A stretch of DNA of 64,000 nt from the NCBI GenBank assembly GCA_016744595.1, contig JADGEB010000017.1:1-64000 (forward strand), in the 5' to 3' direction. Position numbers and translations under genes: made by a program. Of the stretch, positions 1 through 7,812 are shown one piece after another. How positions within the stretch are numbered: position 1 is the stretch's first letter; each line of letters starts with the position of its first letter. The DNA comes from Desulfuromusa sp. Its GTDB lineage: Bacteria; Desulfobacterota; Desulfuromonadia; Desulfuromonadales; Geopsychrobacteraceae. A model generated the notes under the pieces. It worked only from the letters and a program-made list of their open reading frames with translations. It made no database searches and had not been told where the DNA came from.

Positions 1-1344
1 AATATGTTCAACTTGGCGACTGAGAAATGCATGCATCAACATAATGGGGATCGCCACCATTAATCCGAGCATGGTCGTTACCAAAGCGACAGAGATACCA
101 CCCGACATCATCCGCGGATCACCTGTTCCATAGATGTTGATGACTTCAAAAGTTCCAATCATCCCTGTTACGGTTCCCAACAAACCCAACAGTGGTGCTA
201 TGGCTGCCATAATATTTAACATCGGCAAAGCCCGTTCCAATCGAGGCAGTTCTTTGAGAATTGACTCTTGGAGAACACTTTCAAGAACCTCACGATCCTC
301 ATGTCGCATCCGCAGACCTGCTCGAACAACATTGTAAACAGGCGATTTCTTGCGGCCATGAACCAACTTCTGGCAGGCATCCCAATCCCCCTGGATTGCC
401 TTGCTATTCACCTCATTCATAGTCCGATCGGTATTATCATGAACACGCTTAAGGAAAAAAGCGCGCTCTAAACCAATCAGCAGGGCAATAACGGCCAAAG
501 CAAGGATTGGCCAGACAAGAACTCCACCACCCTGAACCCGATCGACAAAATTTTTCCTGCGAACCAGTTGTTCGAGTGCGGCACCCGCAGATAGGTCAAG
601 AGGAACATCGTCAGTCTCACCAAGAAGATAGCTTTTGAGGGTTCGAGATAAACCCCAGGGGAGCTTTGCGTCAATCTGAACCAAGTTTCGCTTACTGGTG
701 TCATAGCGAAGCAGACGTGGAGTCTCCTTTTCCGAATACGCAGCCAGAAATGGCCCAACCATAAGAACAAGTGCTTCTTTTTCCGCACCAGAGGAATCAA
801 TAAAAGGCATCGGCTGAAGTGAGACCTCCCCAACCATTGTCATCTCAGACAAAAACAGTTCTGCCATCTGTTGAATATCCTCAAGCCCGGGAAAGTAATC
901 TGCATTGAGAATTTTATTGAGTGATTCCGGGCGTTGTGGATCAAGAGAGGTTCGAGAAGAACGCACCAGAAGATCTTGTAACTGTTTCGCACTCACTCGA
1001 ACAGATGCTGCCAGATTGGTCATCAGCTCTTCATCACTGGTTTGCTCTACACTCAGTTTTAAATATTCCTGCTTGCGCTCTTTGAGCTTTTTTTGCTGCT
1101 GCTGCAATAGACCTTCTTGCCTGGCAACCGCTTTCTTTGCTGCCCGTAGCTGTTGCTGCAACTTATTTCTCTGAATGTGAACCGTTGACTCTACAGCGGA
1201 CTTTGCTTTTTGACTCGATTCAAGTTCCTCAGCAACGTGGCTATAAACAGCTCGAATATCAGCAGCCTCCCCCCATTGTGAGAAAGGGACAGACACAAAC
1301 AACATTATAATCACAAACCTGAAAGCTTCTATTATGACCTTCAT
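1..1344 (-). CDS. MotA/TolQ/ExbB proton channel protein, TtpC-like (C-terminus beyond window)
   Basis: Read on the minus strand from ATG at 1344; the frame stays open to base 1, so the C-terminus is missing. The 448 codons present encode a signal-like N-terminus, a long charged coiled-coil periplasmic region (about residues 20-255, rich in Gln, Lys and Glu), then three membrane segments. The last two carry the TolQ/ExbB-type sequence around AAIAPLLGLLGTVTGMIGTF. An ExbB/TolQ protein with such an N-terminal extension, preceded by a DUF3450 protein, matches the TtpC arrangement of Vibrio TonB2 systems. These use the proton-motive force to energise TonB receptors. The start overlaps the upstream stop as ATGA, implying translational coupling. 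Family assignment is firm; the TonB role is inferred from the neighbouring receptor. Confidence 0.88.
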   Translation of the reverse strand, partial: MKVIIEAFRFVIIMLFVSVPFSQWGEAADIRAVYSHVAEELESSQKAKSAVESTVHIQRNKLQQQLRAAKKAVARQEGLLQQQQKKLKERKQEYLKLSVEQTSDEELMTNLAASVRVSAKQLQDLLVRSSRTSLDPQRPESLNKILNADYFPGLEDIQQMAELFLSEMTMVGEVSLQPMPFIDSSGAEKEALVLMVGPFLAAYSEKETPRLLRYDTSKRNLVQIDAKLPWGLSRTLKSYLLGETDDVPLDLSAGAALEQLVRRKNFVDRVQGGGVLVWPILALAVIALLIGLERAFFLKRVHDNTDRTMNEVNSKAIQGDWDACQKLVHGRKKSPVYNVVRAGLRMRHEDREVLESVLQESILKELPRLERALPMLNIMAAIAPLLGLLGTVTGMIGTFEVINIYGTGDPRMMSGGISVALVTTMLGLMVAIPIMLMHAFLSRQVEHI

Positions 1345-2108
1345 GGCAGAACAATTCTCCCAACGGGCAAACTCACCATCTCTGCAGCAGCTTCACGCCG
1401 TACCAAGGCGAAAGCACGAGACAGATCAACGGACGATTCTGCAAAAAGCTTGAACTGCTTAGCGGAAGGATCATAAAACCCAGCCTTAGTCCCATCTAGA
1501 ACCTGAAAAAATAAAGCCGTTCGACCCACCCGCAGCAGATCAACTTGCAAACTTTCTTTGCCTAACTGGATATTGTCACGGTAGACCTCACTTGTGTGGC
1601 CGAATTCTGTCTCTACCAGAAAGACCTCAAAAACCCTGCGAAATTTCTCGTATAGTGGCGTATATGGATCAGCCAAAACAGCATTCAGATCTGCTTGCCG
1701 TTTTTCCCGCTCAGCAACAAGAAACGGTAGACTCTGCTCGGACTCATCTGCATATTTCTGAATAATTTCCTGCAACCAACCCTGAAGCCCATCACGAAGC
1801 TTTTTAGATTCTGTTAATCGATGTTTCTGCTGCACAATACGCTGCCCTTCAACCTGCAAAGCTTGCCCAACTTGCTCAGATTGAACCTCTAAACGATTCA
1901 GCTGAGCATTCAGCTGCTCTATTTCAGCAAGCAATTTTCTCTCATCATGACTCCAGAGTTCTGTCGTTTGCTGCATTTGCTGATTGTTTTCCAAAGTCTC
2001 AAAAGCGAGTTCCTCCAACCCCTTTTCACTCCAAACAACAGAAACTCCACACAACATACAAAGCAAAGCGAATAAACAGCTTCGCCATAATAACTTCAGC
2101 TTTTCCAT
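1341..2108 (-). CDS. DUF3450 family periplasmic protein
   Basis: 255 residues with an N-terminal signal peptide (cleavage probably after VWS, about residue 27). A long Gln/Glu-rich coiled coil follows (about residues 30-120), then a globular C-terminal part containing LRVGRTALFFQVLDG, typical of DUF3450. In known TonB2-type clusters this family is encoded directly upstream of TtpC/ExbB proteins and is thought to be an accessory periplasmic factor; its biochemical role is not established. Its TGA overlaps the ATG of the ExbB-like gene. It is divergent from the TonB-dependent receptor, and the shared intergenic region carries a Fur-box-like site, so iron control of both directions is plausible. 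Confidence 0.85.
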   Translation of the reverse strand: MEKLKLLWRSCLFALLCMLCGVSVVWSEKGLEELAFETLENNQQMQQTTELWSHDERKLLAEIEQLNAQLNRLEVQSEQVGQALQVEGQRIVQQKHRLTESKKLRDGLQGWLQEIIQKYADESEQSLPFLVAEREKRQADLNAVLADPYTPLYEKFRRVFEVFLVETEFGHTSEVYRDNIQLGKESLQVDLLRVGRTALFFQVLDGTKAGFYDPSAKQFKLFAESSVDLSRAFALVRREAAAEMVSLPVGRIVLP

Positions 2109-2276
2109 CGATTTTATTTACCCCAACTTCATCAAAAAATAGTCCAGTCGCTTGCCAATTTTATAAGCATTCTGGTTTTCGTTTTCACTTGGACTCTTAA
2201 ATAACACCTGCATATTTGAAAAACCGTGATCGGCGTCACACCTTGCAAAATTTACTTCCAACAAATCATTAAAATT

Positions 2277-2295
2277 GAAAACTATCATCATTATC
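2277..2295 (-). promoter_or_regulatory. candidate Fur box
   Basis: On the minus strand the site reads GATAATGATGATAGTTTTC, which matches the 19-bp Fur consensus GATAATGATAATCATTATC at 14 of 19 positions. It sits between the DUF3450/ExbB operon and the divergent TonB receptor, where a Fur site would be expected. Repression by iron is inferred. Confidence 0.6.
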
Positions 2296-2310
2296 GTGAC
2301 TAAAGTCACA
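2295..2310. promoter_or_regulatory. CRP/FNR-family-like palindrome
   Basis: On the minus strand this reads TGTGACTTTAGTCACG, which is TGTGA-N6-TCAC with one mismatch to TGTGA-N6-TCACA. It directly abuts the Fur-like site. Related sites occur at 7599-7616 and 13126-13143. Which CRP/FNR-family protein binds is unknown. Confidence 0.45.
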
Positions 2311-2448
2311 GACAGGCAAAGGCGTTTCAGCTAGCGTCTCCAAGTTAAATCGTCGGCAAAAGCCTTGTTTTGACAACCCTTGCGACATCAAACAAGGGAT
2401 GTAAACCACTGAGCATCAACTAGCACCTTAAAGAAAGTGAGAAGCCCC

Positions 2449-4347
2449 ATGCAAACAGTACTAAAGTCAGCTTTATTGGGAATCTTTGCGATGACCGCAA
2501 CAATCTCCCCTAGCTTTGCTGCAGAACCGACATCGCCAGCAGAAACAATCACCGTTACAGCAAAATCGCTCCAGGAGATCGAAAACCTCGGTGTTGCAGT
2601 CACCATTATCTCCGCCGAAGAGATCAAGAGTTCTAATGCGTCTTCCATCAAAGATGTCCTGATACAGTCAGCTGGAATCAACCCGGGAGTCAATTCCGGT
2701 TCAATTTCCGGCCGCCAGAACATCAGTATTCGCGGGACTAATAGTGATCACGTCCTTATCTTGATTGATGGCAGGAAAGTATCTGGCTCAGATGCGCAAA
2801 TTGGTCATTCTGATTTTCAATACAATTGGGTTCCGATGAATGCTATTGAAAGGATTGAAGTCATCAAGGGGCCAGCAAGCTCCATTTATGGCTCTCAGGC
2901 GATTGGTGGTGTGGTTAACATTATCACTAAACAATCGGATGAGAAATTTTATGGCGATGTGGATGTTCAATACGGCCTCAGCGAGGATAAAGATGGGAAC
3001 TCGTTGGATACCAGTATTAATATTGGTGGCAAAATCACAGATAAACTTTCATTGATCGTCAGCGGGGAACATGCTGACCTTGATTCTGTAGCTGATGAGG
3101 ACAATGATTCTGACACCAAAATTGAGGGGAAAGAAATCACAAACGGGCTGATCAAGCTCCGCTATGACCTTGACGATACTCAATCGATCGAAGGAACCTA
3201 TGGCCAAGGAGTTGAGGACCGCTATAAAATTGAAGATGAGCTTTACTATGACATTGAACGGTGGAACTACTCTCTGGGCTACAACAAGCAGTTCGAGACC
3301 ATCGCCCTCAAGTTGGATGCCTACGTCGTTGACACTGACTTATATTACAATTCAACCAGTTCAACCGGTGGATACACCCACAATATGACCGATTCCGTAG
3401 CCAGAGCCGAGGCTAGCATCACCGCTTTCAATAGACATTATATCGTCACCGGCGCCGAGTACAAACTTGAAGAATACGATAAAGTCTACGACCTTTCTGC
3501 GAGCGCTTCCAGAAACTTCAAAGAGGATATCTACAACACCTCCATTTTCCTTCAAGACGAATTTGAGGTGACCCCAGATTTCCTTCTGACTGTTGGTGCA
3601 CGCTACGATTATCACGAAAGGTTCAAGGGTGAATTATCTCCCAAGATCAATGCGTTGTATAAAATTGGTGCCCATCATCGGGTTAAGGCGGGATACGGAG
3701 AAGGGTTCAAAGCTCCCACTGTCACCCAAAACTCTTCAGAATATGTATCCACCAGTAGGCATATTTTCTATGGAAATGACGATCTTGAGCCTGAAAGTTC
3801 ACGAACCTTCGAGATCGGCTATGAATACTATTCAGACTCTACTGTTATCAAGACAGCCGCCTATCATACCGAAGTTGATGATTTGATCAGTAGTGATCGG
3901 ATTGTCGATAATCCAGGACCATTTGGTGACGAGTATCTGTACGTCAATACTGACAAGGCAACCCTGCAGGGATTCGAGTGCGAAATCACCAAAGACATCA
4001 CCCAGAACAGCAAGCTCAGGCTCGCATACCACTACTTGGACAGTGAAGATGAAGAAACAGGTGAAGATCTGTCTTACCGTCCTAAGCACACTATTAACGC
4101 CAGACTTTCATCCAACCTCCCTTCAGACGTCCAACTGACCCTAAGTGCTAATTATACCGGGAAGCAATACGTGGATGATAACGAGTACGATCCTTTCACC
4201 GTTTACAGCGCACAGGTTTCAAAAACATTCTTTGACAACATGACTGTGCGTTTAGGGATCGACAACATCACGGACGAAGACCTTGATAGCGAACCTTACG
4301 ATATCAAAGGTCGACTAGTTTACGCTGGCATTAATTACCGCTTTTAG
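2449..4347 (+). CDS. TonB-dependent outer-membrane receptor (probable heme/iron-chelate uptake)
   Basis: 632 residues from ATG at 2449; a GTG 12 bases upstream is possible but less favoured. A signal peptide ends near SFAAEP, followed by a TonB-box-like stretch (ETITVTAK). The plug domain (about 45-150) contains the typical ISIRGTNSDHVLILIDG and IERIEVIKGPASSIYGSQAIGGVVNIIT blocks. The remainder is a 22-strand-type barrel ending in a terminal aromatic (YRF). A GFKAPT segment followed by GNDDLEPESSRT lies where heme and enterobactin receptors carry FRAP/NPDLKPE motifs. It is a FepA/BtuB/HemR-type receptor. Heme as ligand is inferred from the downstream HutW-like gene; cobalamin or a siderophore cannot be excluded. 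Confidence 0.9.
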   Translation: MQTVLKSALLGIFAMTATISPSFAAEPTSPAETITVTAKSLQEIENLGVAVTIISAEEIKSSNASSIKDVLIQSAGINPGVNSGSISGRQNISIRGTNSDHVLILIDGRKVSGSDAQIGHSDFQYNWVPMNAIERIEVIKGPASSIYGSQAIGGVVNIITKQSDEKFYGDVDVQYGLSEDKDGNSLDTSINIGGKITDKLSLIVSGEHADLDSVADEDNDSDTKIEGKEITNGLIKLRYDLDDTQSIEGTYGQGVEDRYKIEDELYYDIERWNYSLGYNKQFETIALKLDAYVVDTDLYYNSTSSTGGYTHNMTDSVARAEASITAFNRHYIVTGAEYKLEEYDKVYDLSASASRNFKEDIYNTSIFLQDEFEVTPDFLLTVGARYDYHERFKGELSPKINALYKIGAHHRVKAGYGEGFKAPTVTQNSSEYVSTSRHIFYGNDDLEPESSRTFEIGYEYYSDSTVIKTAAYHTEVDDLISSDRIVDNPGPFGDEYLYVNTDKATLQGFECEITKDITQNSKLRLAYHYLDSEDEETGEDLSYRPKHTINARLSSNLPSDVQLTLSANYTGKQYVDDNEYDPFTVYSAQVSKTFFDNMTVRLGIDNITDEDLDSEPYDIKGRLVYAGINYRF

Positions 4348-4453
4348 ACAGCAGGAATCTCGCTGATTAAGGGTGACAACAAAATACAGGCGGAGCGCAC
4401 AGACTCCCATTCGCGCTCTACTTACGATGATACCAAGGAGAGGTTATAAACCT

Positions 4454-5281
4454 ATGTATTTGAACAAAACAAAGCTATCAACAACCGTCAGTCGCTTGCT
4501 TTTAATGCTGCTTTTTTTTCTGGTCTGCCTGCCAAATCTGGCTTCAGCCCACAATCTATGGCTCAATGCAACAGATTTCTCACCAGAATTGACAGGACGT
4601 GCCGGTGCCCACAGTAAAGTTTATTTTGGCTTTGGCCATAAATTTCCAGTTGCCGATTTTCTGGATAAAAGCAAACTGCGTGAATTTCAACTGATTCGAC
4701 CAGACCAGACCAAAATGGATCTGGAGGCAGGTGACGGTGGCTTCCTCGCCACGCCATTAGTCTTGAAAAAAGCCGGTGCCTACACAGTATCAGCGGCAAC
4801 AAATACCGGATTTTATACCATGTACAACAAAAATGGTCGGATGCACCACAAACTGGGTTCGATGGAGGGGTTGGAAGATATTGTTCTGAGCCTCTATTTT
4901 GAGAATTATACCAAGGCACTCATCAGTGTTGGAGAAACTGCCGATCAAGATTTTTCTACCCCGGTTGGACATAATATTGAAATTGTCCCACTGGAGAACC
5001 CCTACCTTAAAAAGGCTGGAGACTTACTGAAACTCCAAGTTCTTCATAATGGCAAACCTGTTCCTTTTTGTCAGGTTTCAGCAACTTATATCGGTTTTTC
5101 AGATAAGGAAGATTATGCCTATAGCAGTAAAACCAACAGTAAGGGAGTTGCGACCATCCGCCTGCTCAAGCATGGTCAATGGATCGCCATGGCGGTTGTT
5201 CGCCAACCCGCAGCAAAAGACTTGAAAGATAAGTGTCTGGAAATGAAATACTCAGCAAGCCTCTCTTTTGCTGTGAATTAG
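4454..5281 (+). CDS. DUF4198 family exported protein
   Basis: 275 residues from ATG 4454, chosen because AAGGAGAGG lies upstream and because a clean signal peptide follows (hydrophobic LLLMLLFFLVCLPNLASA, then HNLWLNA). The mature protein has the two beta-sandwich-like halves of DUF4198, a family often found beside TonB receptors and Ni/Co or other metal uptake genes. The His immediately after the predicted cleavage site (AHNLW) is characteristic of the family and may bind metal. It is 106 bp downstream of the receptor and co-directional, so a periplasmic accessory role in uptake is likely. The ligand is unknown. Confidence 0.8.
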   Translation: MYLNKTKLSTTVSRLLLMLLFFLVCLPNLASAHNLWLNATDFSPELTGRAGAHSKVYFGFGHKFPVADFLDKSKLREFQLIRPDQTKMDLEAGDGGFLATPLVLKKAGAYTVSAATNTGFYTMYNKNGRMHHKLGSMEGLEDIVLSLYFENYTKALISVGETADQDFSTPVGHNIEIVPLENPYLKKAGDLLKLQVLHNGKPVPFCQVSATYIGFSDKEDYAYSSKTNSKGVATIRLLKHGQWIAMAVVRQPAAKDLKDKCLEMKYSASLSFAVN

Positions 5282-5293
5282 CTTTTTAATTGC

Positions 5294-5320
5294 TGAAGGG
5301 TCACTACAGGTGACCCTTCA
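5294..5320 (+). other. intercistronic hairpin
   Basis: A perfect 11-bp inverted repeat TGAAGGGTCAC / GTGACCCTTCA with a 5-base loop lies between the DUF4198 gene and the next gene. No T-tract follows on either strand, so it is not a standard intrinsic terminator. It may stabilise or process the upstream mRNA. Confidence 0.6.
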
Positions 5321-5353
5321 GAAAACTGCAAACAGAGTCAATAAGGATAAATA

Positions 5354-5668
5354 ATGAGACCTATAGCTTTCACCTTGATTACTTATCTGTTGCTTTCAGT
5401 ATCTCCTGTTTTTGCCCATAGCCCCTTTATGGCCTGTTATGACAATGGTGATCAAACCATCACTTGCTACGGAGAATTTTCTGATGGTTCAAGTGCAACA
5501 GCAACCCCGATGCGGGTTATTGATGAAGAAGGAAAACTTCTTCTCAGCGGGGTGATGGATGAACTTAGTGAATTTAGCTTTACCCGCCCAGAAAGCCATT
5601 TCACCGTTATCTTTGATGCTGGACCAGGGCACCTCGTTAAAGAAAAAAGTGCCAATATCTCTGAATAA
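5354..5668 (+). CDS. small exported protein of unknown function
   Basis: 104 residues preceded by AAGGAT a few bases before ATG. The signal peptide ends at VFA, and the mature protein again starts with His (HSPFMACYDNGD). Two cysteines (in MACYD and TCYGEF) could form a disulfide. The remainder looks like a short beta-sandwich. The pattern of a His at the mature N-terminus plus a compact beta fold resembles small partners of DUF4198 proteins, suggesting metal or heme-related binding in the periplasm. I do not recognise a named family. Confidence 0.7.
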   Translation: MRPIAFTLITYLLLSVSPVFAHSPFMACYDNGDQTITCYGEFSDGSSATATPMRVIDEEGKLLLSGVMDELSEFSFTRPESHFTVIFDAGPGHLVKEKSANISE

Positions 5669-5682
5669 GAATTGAGAAGACC

Positions 5683-7197
5683 TTGCTACGTCGGCTATTC
5701 AAACTATCAAAAACTTTACATAAATACACCGGACTCCTCTTCTTTCTCTACTTTATACTGATGGGGATCAGTGGTGTTATTCTCAACCATCCTCAACTGG
5801 TCAGCAAAATTTCCGTTCCGACACTGCTCACCCCAGCCAGCCATATAATCACCAACGGTAACCGGATGGCGATACGTGAAACGATTGTTGATGGAAATGA
5901 TATTTATCTTGCTGGCAGATCCGGAGTTTGGCATAGCAGCGACAATGGCCTGAATTTTTCCAGGTTGGATACAGGCTTCCCTTCGGCAAGCTATGAGCAA
6001 GATACCTACAGCCTGCTCCTCGACAAAAGTCATGATCGACTTTTTGCCGGAACTCGTAACGGCCTCTATGTTTACAGCTTTCTTTCTAAACAATGGCAAA
6101 CCATTTTCTTTGGAGCAGCGGGCAGTGAGCCTGTCATGGATCTGCTACAGATAAAAGATCGACTCTTTCTGTTCACCCAGCGACATTGCTACAGTTCCAA
6201 GCTCGACACTGAAAAATTTTTCTTTCTTATGGAATCACTCCGCTTTGACGTAAGCAACAAGCCAACCTCGACTCGCTTACTACACTTTTTACTCAAGGTT
6301 CACGATGGGTCGATTTTCGGGCTCCCCGGGCGCCTGTTTATTGACAGTATTGGCTTGTCACTCATCTTTTTGTGTGCCACAGGGGTGCTCGCCTGGTTCC
6401 TTCCTCGATACTACAAAAACAAGAAAAAAACCTACAGCAAGATCCTCGCAATGAAATGGGTTCACGACAACCATTTACACATCGGTATCTATGCTGTGAC
6501 CTTTGTCGGTCTCATTGTCTTAAGTGGCATCCTGATTCGGCCTCCGTTTATAAAAAGCATCGTTAAGTACAATGTCCCGTCTTGGGTGTTACCATTTGAG
6601 CACAGCGGCTCATGGCTGCCTCGTATCGACAAGGCTGCTTTTGATGCAGATACTGAAACTCTGTGGGTTTCAACCCGACAAGGTTTATTCAGCGGCCATC
6701 CCGACTTCTTCCACCCCCTACAAAAACAAACGATCCGAGTACCGCGTAGCGGCATGGGAACCAGCATCTTCGAAGTACTCCCCAATCAACGCTTGTTAAT
6801 CGGATCCTTTAATGGGGTTTATGTCTTAAGCTCAGATCACTCCCACTTCAGCCCCCTAAAAGAGGAGAATGAGATGGCTCGAAAAACGTTTCAAGCTACG
6901 GGAGCAATGATCAAAGACGGAAGCCCAACTCATATTGCTGACTACCATCACGGCCTTATCTCTTTGAAAGGAAATACGCATCTAAGCGTTCCCGCACAGA
7001 TGGCCGCCACGCCGATGTCGCTATGGCACTACCTTTTTGAGTTCCATAACGGTCGGATCTTTCGCCAATGGCTGGGACCCTATACTTGGGTACTGATTCC
7101 ACTAGGTGGAATCCTGCTGCTCATCAATCTTCTCACCGGTCTTTACGACTGGTTGTGGCGCAATAAAAAAAACAACGTACGTTTATACAAACGCTAA
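5683..7197 (+). CDS. PepSY-associated transmembrane protein with periplasmic propeller-like repeats
   Basis: 504 residues from a TTG start preceded by GAGAAGA. An N-terminal helix contains LHKYTGLLFFLYFILMGISGVILNHP, the PepSY_TM hallmark with conserved His. A central soluble region has BNR-like repeats (VWHSSDNGLNF, RLFAGTRNGLYVYS). A PepSY-like HDGSIFGLPGRLFIDSIGLSL block and TM pair follow, then a second soluble repeat region and a last pair of helices with EFHNGRIF. PepSY-TM proteins are often linked to iron-chelate uptake, and some act as inner-membrane ferric-siderophore reductases. A reductase or heme-handling role here is inferred. The two propeller-like insertions are unusual. Confidence 0.75.
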   Translation: MLRRLFKLSKTLHKYTGLLFFLYFILMGISGVILNHPQLVSKISVPTLLTPASHIITNGNRMAIRETIVDGNDIYLAGRSGVWHSSDNGLNFSRLDTGFPSASYEQDTYSLLLDKSHDRLFAGTRNGLYVYSFLSKQWQTIFFGAAGSEPVMDLLQIKDRLFLFTQRHCYSSKLDTEKFFFLMESLRFDVSNKPTSTRLLHFLLKVHDGSIFGLPGRLFIDSIGLSLIFLCATGVLAWFLPRYYKNKKKTYSKILAMKWVHDNHLHIGIYAVTFVGLIVLSGILIRPPFIKSIVKYNVPSWVLPFEHSGSWLPRIDKAAFDADTETLWVSTRQGLFSGHPDFFHPLQKQTIRVPRSGMGTSIFEVLPNQRLLIGSFNGVYVLSSDHSHFSPLKEENEMARKTFQATGAMIKDGSPTHIADYHHGLISLKGNTHLSVPAQMAATPMSLWHYLFEFHNGRIFRQWLGPYTWVLIPLGGILLLINLLTGLYDWLWRNKKNNVRLYKR

Positions 7198-7210
7198 AAG
7201 GAGTTACGAA

Positions 7211-7515
7211 ATGACAGAAGAAACACCACTTGCTATTTCCTTTAAATATGAAAGTCGCACTCTCTTTCGCAATGTCAGGCCGTTAAGTGACATTCTTGAT
7301 GATTTCAAAACAAATAACATTCTCCACGTCCATATCGATCCAGAAGGATAAAATATGGTAGTTGGGATCTTGTCATTGCTTTTGCGAAACAAGAAAATTA
7401 TGACCTTTTTTTCGCGGGGCAGCTTTCCCCAGAAGACTTGTGGAAGTCAGATAAAACTTCAGAGCAGCATAGAGTCAACCCGCTAAAAGCGGCAAAACGA
7501 GCAGCAGCAGGGTAA
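7211..7515 (+). pseudogene. frameshifted small gene of about 100 codons, unknown function
   Basis: A strong ribosome site (AAAAGGAG) precedes ATG 7211 and a 46-residue reading frame that stops at 7349-7351. The sequence immediately continues in another frame (about 7351-7515) as KYGSWDLVIAFAKQENYD and onward to a TAA at 7513-7515, without a start of its own. The two halves read like one soluble alpha/beta protein broken near the A-rich GGATAAAATATGG at about 7346. Restoring the frame needs a gain of one base or loss of two. It may be a decayed gene, a sequencing error or a recoding site. It lies between the PepSY gene and the HutW-like gene. Confidence 0.55.
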
Positions 7516-7598
7516 ACACGAGCACTCTCTGATCAAACACCTCCAGCACGGCGATCATTACCCCACAAAACAAATGAAAGAGATAATTATTCTCAACA

Positions 7599-7616
7599 CT
7601 GTGATTTAAATCACAG
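7599..7616. promoter_or_regulatory. perfect CRP/FNR-family-like palindrome
   Basis: CTGTGATTTAAATCACAG is a perfect 18-bp dyad containing TGTGA-N6-TCACA. It lies in the 297-bp gap (7516-7812) upstream of the HutW-like gene and about 205 bp before its start codon. Nothing else clear is visible in that gap. Confidence 0.6.
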
Positions 7617-7812
7617 ACGTAAAACTGTGGAAACAACTAATATTCTGCATGCTCAAAGTCATAACTGACAGCGTCAGACGTACTTGGTTAATTGGATGAA
7701 AAAATCAGAACAGACACGTCAACAAACACCAGAACTTAGCGGTAACCGATTCTGTAAAAATAAGGATCTGAAGTTATTACACTAAGACATAACGCAGATT
7801 GATCTTCAATTT

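Larger units (their letters stand above)
2109..2448. other. divergent regulatory region between TonB-energising operon and receptor gene
   Basis: This 340-bp gap has no convincing gene. It contains a Fur-box-like site (2277-2295), a TGTGA-N6-TCAC(A/G) palindrome (2295-2310), and an imperfect inverted repeat CCTTGTTTTGA / TCAAACAAGG (about 2363-2397). The inverted repeat would form a hairpin in the receptor leader. I saw no clear sigma-70 hexamers. Confidence 0.6.

Noticed and set aside
477-833. 118-codon minus-strand frame near the left edge
   Set aside because: It is in a different frame from the ExbB/TolQ-like protein that reads continuously from 1344 to base 1 with clear family motifs.
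5294-5320. Intrinsic terminator after the DUF4198 gene
   Set aside because: The hairpin is perfect but has no T-tract on either strand, so I recorded it only as an intercistronic hairpin.
7696-7785. 29-codon reading frame before the HutW-like gene, which I considered as a HemP-type small protein
   Set aside because: No good ribosome site and the sequence (MKKSEQTRQQ, ending LKLLH) lacks the HemP GxxExxIxHxGxxYxLR pattern.
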